The notes under the pieces are model-generated. The model saw nothing but the letters and a program-made list of their open reading frames with translations. It made no database searches and was not told the DNA's origin. Shown piece after piece: positions 58,724-64,000 of a DNA stretch of 64,000 nucleotides; the first letter of the stretch is position 1; every line of letters starts with the position of its first letter. The stretch is from Palsa-739 sp035532535 (GTDB taxonomy: Bacteria; Actinomycetota; Thermoleophilia; Gaiellales; Gaiellaceae): the NCBI GenBank assembly GCA_035532535.1, contig DATKQT010000035.1, positions 1-64,000 on the forward strand. The letters are read 5' to 3'. The translations under genes were made by a program, and so were the position numbers.

Positions 58724-61180
58724 ATGCGCGCCGCCCGCCTCCTCATGCTGCTTGTCGCCCTGCTGACGATCTCCGTCGCGGCGGGCAGCGCCCGCTCGGC
58801 AGATACCGGCCCGACGGGCCTGCACGGCTTCCTCCTGCGCGCGGATGAGCCGCAGAAGACGAGCTTCCCGCGCACGCCGTCGTTCGCGTGGAACCCGGTG
58901 CCGGGGGCGCTCCACTATGAGTTCCAGCTCTCGCTCAGCGACACGTTCCGGGACAACTCGGTCGTCTACGACGACCAGCAGGCACTGACGCCGGTCGAGG
59001 CGCCGCCGGTCACGCTTCCGTGGATCACGGGCACTCCGTACGCGCTCTATGCGCGCGTACGCGCCGTGCTGCCGGATGGGTCGACGCCGTGGAGCACGAA
59101 CTTCGGGTTCGACATGGTGCCGCCTCCCCCGCCGACGCCGCTGTCGAGCTACCCGGGCCTACTGCGCTGGACGCCGGTCGAAGGCGCGGCCGGCTACCAG
59201 GTATGGCTGATCGACGCGCACAAGACGGAGTTCTCCGCGACGAACACGCTCGACGAGCGCGAGTTCTACACCTTCCATCAAACCGCGAACTGGACCGGCA
59301 CGGTGCGCTGGCGCATCCGCGCGCTGCGAGCCCTTGTCACGCTGAACGGCAGCGCGGCACTGAACGGCATTCCTGCGGTGACGCACGGCGCGTGGAGCCC
59401 GATCTACACGTCCACGAATCCCGCAGTCACGGGCGGCCCGATCACGCTCGTCGGCACCGTCTCGGACATCTTCTCGAACGGCAGTCCCGGCTCGCCGGCA
59501 CACCGGCTGATGCCGGGCTTCCTCTGGACGGGGAACCAGACGAACGACGGAAAGACCGTCGAGCTGTACCGGATGTATGTGTTCACGGACAAGCAGTGCC
59601 TGAACCGCGTGTACACGAGCGCCGTCATCGGATCGCCCGCATATGCGCCGCGGCCGATGGGCCCGCTCGCACTCCCGGCCAGCCCAGCCGGCGTCGCGTC
59701 AGCGCGGTCCGCGTACCTGGGTGACGGGGTCGAGCCCACGTCGTACACGTACGACGGCGACACCATCACGACGAGCGAATCCGCTCCGGATGCAGGCCCG
59801 ACGACTTCCGTCCCCAATGCACCAGGCGACACCACGCCGACGGCTCCGGCCGGCACCGTCCCTTCGTCGTCCTCCGCGGCGCCGGCGCCGTCGGGCGGCG
59901 GTGGCGTGACAGTGAACGGACGCACTGGCGCCCCCACCGACCTCTGGGACACGAATTGGCCGTCGAGCGGGTACTACTGGACCGTCGTCGGCGTGATCGC
60001 CGGATCGCAGGGCTCGGTATCGACGAGCGTCGCAGCCGCCGGCGCCAAGACAGGCGACTTGGTGCTCCAGCTGCAGGACACGAGCGGGCTCAATCCGGGC
60101 GACGTCATCACGATCGGCACCGGGGCAACGCAGGAGATCGCGACCATCACGGCGATCAGCGGCACCTCAGTCACGCTCGCGATCGGGCTCAAATTCGGGC
60201 ACGGCTTCGGCGAGCCCGTCGTCCGCAGCAGCGGAGGCTTCGTGTATCAGGACGCCGAGCTGCCGCAGGACGTCTGCGCAGCGGGCCGCGTCATGCGTTT
60301 CGGCAAGGAGAGCGAGCCGTCGCTCGTCGCCGGTGGCCAGCTCTTCGCAACCGGCCTGTCCTCCGACGGTCGCCTCACGTCGGCACTCCACACGACCTCC
60401 TTCTACGGGCAGCCGCTCGTCTCCTGGACGCCGGCGCTCGGCGCGGAGGTCTACGAAGTGCAGTGGAGCAAGACCTCATACCCGTTCAATCCGGAGCTGG
60501 CGTCCACGGGGACGCCTGGAATGCTCACCTCGTCGACCTCGGTGGTGCTTCCGGTCGGCCCGGGAACGTGGTACTACCGCGTGCGAGGCTTCGACTACTC
60601 GCTGCCGACAGGCGCACAGCAGATGTCGTGGTCCGACCCCGTAAAGCTCGTCGTCGCCGCGCCGAAGTTCTCGATCATCGGCGGGACGACGTCGACGCCG
60701 AAGACGGCGACGGCGCCCAAGAAGACCGCCACGGCCACGGCCTCGATGAGCGGTCTGCACTCCTTCAGCGGCACCGGGTTCAGCCTGGGCGTTCCGACGG
60801 GTTGGGTGCATCAGACGCTCAAGGACAGCATCGCGACGTTCATCTACATGAACAAGTCCACGGGCACGAACGTTGTCGAGATTACGTCCTCGGGTCGCGG
60901 CGCCCGGACCATGACGCAGTGGGAGACCGACCTCAAGCTCGAGCTCGCGTCGTCGGCGGGCGTCGCCCCGACCGCGAGTCTCGTCACGCTCCCCGCCGGG
61001 AAGGCCGTGAAGCTGACCGCCAGCCACGCGGCCAACGGCGTGAAGCTCACGCAGGTCCAGTACGTCGTCGACGGCGGGGCGACCGCCTACACCTTCACCT
61101 TCACGACGACGGCAGCGCGCTATGCGGCCGATGCGCCGACGTTCGCGAAGATGATCGCCACGCTGAAGCTAACGGCGTAA
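58724..61180 (+). CDS. large secreted multidomain protein with beta-sandwich repeats
   Basis: An 818-residue exported protein. A signal peptide (1-25) is followed by Fn3-like domains with repeated PSFAWNPVPGALHYEFQLS and LLRWTPVEGAAGYQVWLI, then LVSWTPALGAEVYEVQWS, three copies of a W-x-P-x-x-G-A motif. A Thr/Ser/Pro-rich linker (about 355-395) and a Thr/Lys-rich linker (about 655-670) separate them. The last 140 residues (SFSGTGFSLGVPTGWVHQ) form a separate small domain. AGGAG precedes ATG 58724. Function is unknown; adhesion or carbohydrate binding is possible. Confidence 0.7.
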   Translation: MRAARLLMLLVALLTISVAAGSARSADTGPTGLHGFLLRADEPQKTSFPRTPSFAWNPVPGALHYEFQLSLSDTFRDNSVVYDDQQALTPVEAPPVTLPWITGTPYALYARVRAVLPDGSTPWSTNFGFDMVPPPPPTPLSSYPGLLRWTPVEGAAGYQVWLIDAHKTEFSATNTLDEREFYTFHQTANWTGTVRWRIRALRALVTLNGSAALNGIPAVTHGAWSPIYTSTNPAVTGGPITLVGTVSDIFSNGSPGSPAHRLMPGFLWTGNQTNDGKTVELYRMYVFTDKQCLNRVYTSAVIGSPAYAPRPMGPLALPASPAGVASARSAYLGDGVEPTSYTYDGDTITTSESAPDAGPTTSVPNAPGDTTPTAPAGTVPSSSSAAPAPSGGGGVTVNGRTGAPTDLWDTNWPSSGYYWTVVGVIAGSQGSVSTSVAAAGAKTGDLVLQLQDTSGLNPGDVITIGTGATQEIATITAISGTSVTLAIGLKFGHGFGEPVVRSSGGFVYQDAELPQDVCAAGRVMRFGKESEPSLVAGGQLFATGLSSDGRLTSALHTTSFYGQPLVSWTPALGAEVYEVQWSKTSYPFNPELASTGTPGMLTSSTSVVLPVGPGTWYYRVRGFDYSLPTGAQQMSWSDPVKLVVAAPKFSIIGGTTSTPKTATAPKKTATATASMSGLHSFSGTGFSLGVPTGWVHQTLKDSIATFIYMNKSTGTNVVEITSSGRGARTMTQWETDLKLELASSAGVAPTASLVTLPAGKAVKLTASHAANGVKLTQVQYVVDGGATAYTFTFTTTAARYAADAPTFAKMIATLKLTA

Positions 61181-61918
61181 CAGCCGCCGACGCGGCGATT
61201 CCGGCCGGTCGGGTAGAGCGGCACCGGCGAGGAGCGCAGCCGGAACGTCGTCGGTGAGCCAGTGCGCGAGCACGGCGTCGCCAGCTGCCACCCCAGCGCC
61301 CGAGAGGCCGACAGAGCGCACGTCCGGCGCATGCGCGTCGCTGGCCAGCAGATGGGCGAGGCGTGCGTCGAGCAGTCGCTTCGCGGCGGTGCGCGGCGCT
61401 CCGCCGAGCCGGCCGTCGAGCGACGCGGCCGTCAGCTGCACGACGACGCCGCCGTCCACGAGCGGGCGGAGCCGTTCCGGGTCGTGCTGGACGTCGGCAT
61501 TTCGCTCGGGATGCGCGAGCACAATGCGGAACCCCCGGAGCTGGAGGTCGAACACGACGTCGGGCAGCTGCAGCGGCCACCCGAAGTACGGGAACTCGAG
61601 GAGGAGAAGCGAGGCGTTGCCACCCAGGCCGAAGCGACGGAGATCGGCGTCGTCGAGCCGCGCCGCGTACTCGAGATCGAGCTCTCCTCCGGGCAACACC
61701 TCGACCGGGATGGCGGCCTCGCGCGCGGCGCCGCACACCTCGGCAACCAGGAGCTCCATCTCCCTCGGCGAGGTCGGATAGTCCTCCCGGACGTGGGGGG
61801 TGGCAGCGATCTGCCGGATGCCGTCGTCGTGCGCCGCGCGGAGCAGGTCGAGGCTCCCGGCGATCGTCTTCACGCCGTCGTCGACCCCGGGCAGGACGTG
61901 AGAATGCAGGTCGATCAC
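61169..61918 (-). CDS. CpsB/YwqE-type PHP-domain tyrosine phosphatase
   Basis: A 249-residue PHP protein. The metal-binding residues are in DLHSHVLPGVDDG, ATPHVREDYPTS, VLPGGELDL, LAHPERN and SDAHAPDVR, the pattern of CpsB/CapC/YwqE phosphatases that control capsule synthesis through a BY-kinase. No kinase gene is nearby. GTG 61918 lies 8 bases after TAGGAT on the minus strand. The 3' end overlaps the convergent secreted protein gene by 12 bases. Confidence 0.88.
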   Translation of the reverse strand: MIDLHSHVLPGVDDGVKTIAGSLDLLRAAHDDGIRQIAATPHVREDYPTSPREMELLVAEVCGAAREAAIPVEVLPGGELDLEYAARLDDADLRRFGLGGNASLLLLEFPYFGWPLQLPDVVFDLQLRGFRIVLAHPERNADVQHDPERLRPLVDGGVVVQLTAASLDGRLGGAPRTAAKRLLDARLAHLLASDAHAPDVRSVGLSGAGVAAGDAVLAHWLTDDVPAALLAGAALPDRPESPRRRLLRR

Positions 61919-61926
61919 GACTCTTC

Positions 61927-61932
61927 ATCCTA
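61927..61932 (-). promoter_or_regulatory. -10 hexamer TAGGAT for the PHP phosphatase gene
   Basis: On the minus strand TAGGAT is followed by 8 bases and GTG 61918. It sits in the 16-base gap to the divergent endoglucanase start. Confidence 0.4.
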
Positions 61933-61934
61933 GG

Positions 61935-62927
61935 TTGCGCGTCCTCGTCCTGGTCATCGTGCTCGCTCTGCCTGCGTCGGCCGCGGCAGGCATTCGCGTG
62001 AGCGGAAACCTTCTGGTGAACGACGCCGGCAAGACGGTGCGCCTGCTCGGCGTGAACCGGTCGGGCCTCGAGTACGCCTGCGTGCAGGGCTGGGGCTTTT
62101 CGGACGGGCCGGTCGACGCCGCGTCGATCTCGGCGATGAAGACGTGGGGGATCGACGCCGTCCGCGTGCCGCTGAACGAGGACTGCTGGCTCGGCATCAA
62201 CGGCGTGAAGGCACAGTACGGCGGCGGCGCATACCGCTCGTTCGTGAAGGCGTTCGTCTCCAGGCTCAACGCCGCGGGCCTGACTGCGATCCTCGACCTG
62301 CACTGGAACGCGCCCGGGTCACAGCGCGCGACCGGCCAAGAGCAGATGCCCGACGCGGACCACTCGCCCGCATTCTGGAGATCGGTGGCGCGCACGTTCC
62401 GCAGCAATCGGAACGTGATCTTCGACCTGTACAACGAGCCGCACGACGTCAGCTGGCGCTGCTGGCGCGACGGATGCGGGCAATGGGCGGGCATGCAGCG
62501 ACTCGTGAACGCGGTGCGGTCGGCCGGGGGCATGCAGCCGCTCATGTTGGGCGGCCTTGCCTGGTCGAACGATCTCTCCGGTTGGCTGCGTTGGCGTCCC
62601 CGCGACCCGCTGCATCAGCTGATCGCCTCCTTCCACCTCTACAACTTTGCGACGTGCAACACGGTGCCGTGCTGGAACACAACCGTGAAACCCGTCGCAG
62701 CTGTCGTCCCAGTCGTCACCGGCGAGCTGGGCGAGAACGACTGCGGGCACGGCTTCATCGACAGGTACATGCCGTGGGCCGACGCGATGGGAGTCTCCTA
62801 CCTCGGCTGGACATGGGACACGTGGAACTGCAACAGCGGCCCCGCGCTGATCAGCGGCTACGACGGCACGCCGACGGCGTTCGGCGCCGGGTTCCGCGCG
62901 CACCTTGCGTCATTGCAAGGTCGCTAG
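61935..62927 (+). CDS. secreted GH5 endoglucanase-like glycoside hydrolase
   Basis: A 330-residue exported hydrolase. A short signal peptide (1-18) is followed by a GH5 barrel with LLGVNRSGLEYAC, LDLHWNAPG, the acid/base E168 in FDLYNEPHD and the nucleophile E264 in VVTGELGEND. It should cut beta-1,4-glucan or a related polymer outside the cell. The start is TTG 61935, since no ATG or GTG lies before the signal peptide. The 3' end overlaps the opcA-like gene by 18 bases. Confidence 0.88.
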   Translation: MRVLVLVIVLALPASAAAGIRVSGNLLVNDAGKTVRLLGVNRSGLEYACVQGWGFSDGPVDAASISAMKTWGIDAVRVPLNEDCWLGINGVKAQYGGGAYRSFVKAFVSRLNAAGLTAILDLHWNAPGSQRATGQEQMPDADHSPAFWRSVARTFRSNRNVIFDLYNEPHDVSWRCWRDGCGQWAGMQRLVNAVRSAGGMQPLMLGGLAWSNDLSGWLRWRPRDPLHQLIASFHLYNFATCNTVPCWNTTVKPVAAVVPVVTGELGENDCGHGFIDRYMPWADAMGVSYLGWTWDTWNCNSGPALISGYDGTPTAFGAGFRAHLASLQGR

Positions 62928-63803
62928 CACCGCGGCCTCGTAGATCGGGTCGCGCGTGAAGCGGTCGAGCTCGTCCGAGAGGACGTCACTCGGTATCGGC
63001 GGGTCGCCAGGCGGGAACGGAGCGGGCTCTCCGTCGAGCTCGATCCCCACCAGCCGCTCGGCCTCGACGTGCTCGAGCTCGATGTCGTCACGACCGAGCC
63101 GCGAGCGCAGCCAGCCGGCGATGAGCAGCGCCTGCGCGTTCGTCCCGGTGACGCGGACGACTCCGACACCGGCGATGTCGGGCCAGAGGGACGCGAGCAG
63201 CGTTCGCCAGCGCGACGTGCGCGCCCAGGCGATGTCGGAGACCGCGTCCCGGTCGAACAGCCCTGCCAGGTTCCGATAGGGAAACGGGAGGTCGTCCCAC
63301 TCGGTCGAGTCGACGATGAGGCGATCGGTGACGCCGACGAGCTGGTCGAGCTCCTGCGCGCCCCACGGCGGCTCGCCGCGCCAACGGAGAAAGACGGGCA
63401 GGTCGGAGATGAGGAGCGGCTCGACGATGCTTGCCGGCGCCTTCGCGCGGAGACCCCGCAGCCGCAACTCGATCACCTCGGAGCACACCTCGCGCTCGAC
63501 GCCGGGCACCGCGTAACACTCGAGCGACACGGTCGCGTCGATGCCCTCCGAGCCCGCGTTCGGCTCCGGCAGAAGCAGAATCGTGCGCGACGGATGCCGC
63601 TCGGCCATGCCGCTCAATGCCGAGCGCGCCCGATCGACCCATCCCTCGGGGACCCACGCAATGTGCGTCATGACGCTCGTGCGCAGGCTCGGCTGGCCGT
63701 CCTCGGTTGCAGTGGCGGCACGCAGCTGCGCGATCGCGCGGTCGACGTCGGCGAGCCGGACGTCCGCGCCGGTCCAGCTCGATGCCGCTAATTCCGACGC
63801 CAT
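62910..63803 (-). CDS. opcA: OpcA-like glucose-6-phosphate dehydrogenase assembly protein
   Basis: A 297-residue protein of the OpcA family, with RTSVMTHIAWVPEGWVD, TILLLPEP, PLLISDLPVFLRWRGEPPW and DSTEWDDLPFP. In cyanobacteria and actinomycetes OpcA activates or assembles the Zwf dehydrogenase that feeds NADPH production. ATG 63803 overlaps the upstream zwf stop by 16 bases, so the two are translationally coupled. Confidence 0.88.
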   Translation of the reverse strand: MASELAASSWTGADVRLADVDRAIAQLRAATATEDGQPSLRTSVMTHIAWVPEGWVDRARSALSGMAERHPSRTILLLPEPNAGSEGIDATVSLECYAVPGVEREVCSEVIELRLRGLRAKAPASIVEPLLISDLPVFLRWRGEPPWGAQELDQLVGVTDRLIVDSTEWDDLPFPYRNLAGLFDRDAVSDIAWARTSRWRTLLASLWPDIAGVGVVRVTGTNAQALLIAGWLRSRLGRDDIELEHVEAERLVGIELDGEPAPFPPGDPPIPSDVLSDELDRFTRDPIYEAAVLATLQ

Positions 63804-64000
63804 GACCGGCCGTCCCGCCGCAGCAACTCCTCGGAGCTCGGCGGCCCCCACGTCCCGGCGGCGTAATTCGGGAACGCCGGCCGGTCGCGTTGCCAGGCCG
63901 CAACGATCGCATCGACGAGGAGCCATTGCTCCTCCACCTCGTCGGAACGCGTGAACAGCGTCCCGTCGCCGAGCATCGTGTCGAGAATCAGGCGCTCGTA
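63788..64000 (-). CDS. zwf: glucose-6-phosphate dehydrogenase, C-terminal fragment (runs off the window)
   Basis: The last 70 residues of Zwf. YERLILDTMLGDGTLFTRSDEVEEQW is split by the edge, and the AGTWGPPSSEELL tail is the conserved C-terminus of glucose-6-phosphate dehydrogenase. The gene continues beyond position 64000. It makes 6-phosphogluconolactone and NADPH. Its stop lies inside opcA. Confidence 0.9.
   Translation of the reverse strand, partial: YERLILDTMLGDGTLFTRSDEVEEQWLLVDAIVAAWQRDRPAFPNYAAGTWGPPSSEELLRRDGRSWRRN

Overview
The window reads as a gene-dense, high-GC chromosome segment of an actinomycete. I infer class Thermoleophilia (Gaiella/Solirubrobacter relatives). The reasons are the GC-rich codon use, frequent GTG starts, a GlgE-type alpha-glucan pathway, actinobacterial families such as DUF3089, DUF4242 and OpcA, and a secreted protein that opens with the RPSPALLVSLIALFFALGG type of N-terminus, which I associate with that class. 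This placement is inference, not a database result. I saw no tRNA, rRNA, CRISPR array, insertion sequence or phage gene. Only one stretch longer than 300 bases lacks an intact gene (14004-14387), and it holds a hydrolase remnant.

Layout. 1-5.2 kb (minus): a DegT-type aminotransferase, an NDP-sugar epimerase, a secreted phosphoesterase, a large multi-spanning membrane protein and a b561-like membrane protein, mostly with overlapping start and stop codons. 5.3-9.4 kb: lipid and envelope genes (fatty acid hydroxylase, a GAP/LysE-like exporter, an MGDG-synthase-like glycosyltransferase, a polysaccharide deacetylase, an EamA/DMT transporter). 9.5-14.4 kb: a PadR-regulated membrane protein with a perfect palindromic operator, a DUF3089 lipoprotein, an ABC-2 permease, a methyltransferase and a pseudogene. 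14.4-18.5 kb: a phosphodiester-glycosidase-like protein next to a second copy of the large membrane protein, then two small secreted proteins. 18.5-25.1 kb: purine nucleoside phosphorylase, a PAS-LuxR regulator, a cyclase-ATPase, DUF4242 and a two-component pair.

25.2-37.2 kb is an alpha-glucan island. glgE-treS-mak-glgB-ggt-glgX run on the minus strand and malQ diverges from glgE. Together they convert trehalose to maltose-1-phosphate and branched glucan and then degrade it. 37.4-50.7 kb is a phosphate island: a CYTH-CHAD protein, a Nudix hydrolase, ppx, ppk, a PAP2 phosphatase, phoU, pstSCAB, an arsenic cassette (aqpS-like channel, fused arsC, divergent arsR) and a PhoR/PhoP-type two-component system. 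Three TTCACC repeats at exact 11-base spacing (a PHO box) lie upstream of the phoP-like gene.

50.8-55.8 kb: an ATP-grasp protein, then the respiratory operon ctaC-ctaD-ctaB plus a 38-residue membrane protein. CtaC carries a cytochrome c domain and CtaB an unusual N-terminal membrane extension; no subunit III gene is present. 55.9-64 kb: secreted proteins, an amidase, a CpsB-type PHP phosphatase, a GH5 endoglucanase, opcA and the 3' end of zwf.

Two signatures run across the window. Many genes have a TANNNT-like -10 hexamer ending 6 to 8 bases before the start codon, which predicts leaderless mRNAs. Five tail-to-tail gene pairs share a 4-base palindromic double stop (CTAG or TTAA).
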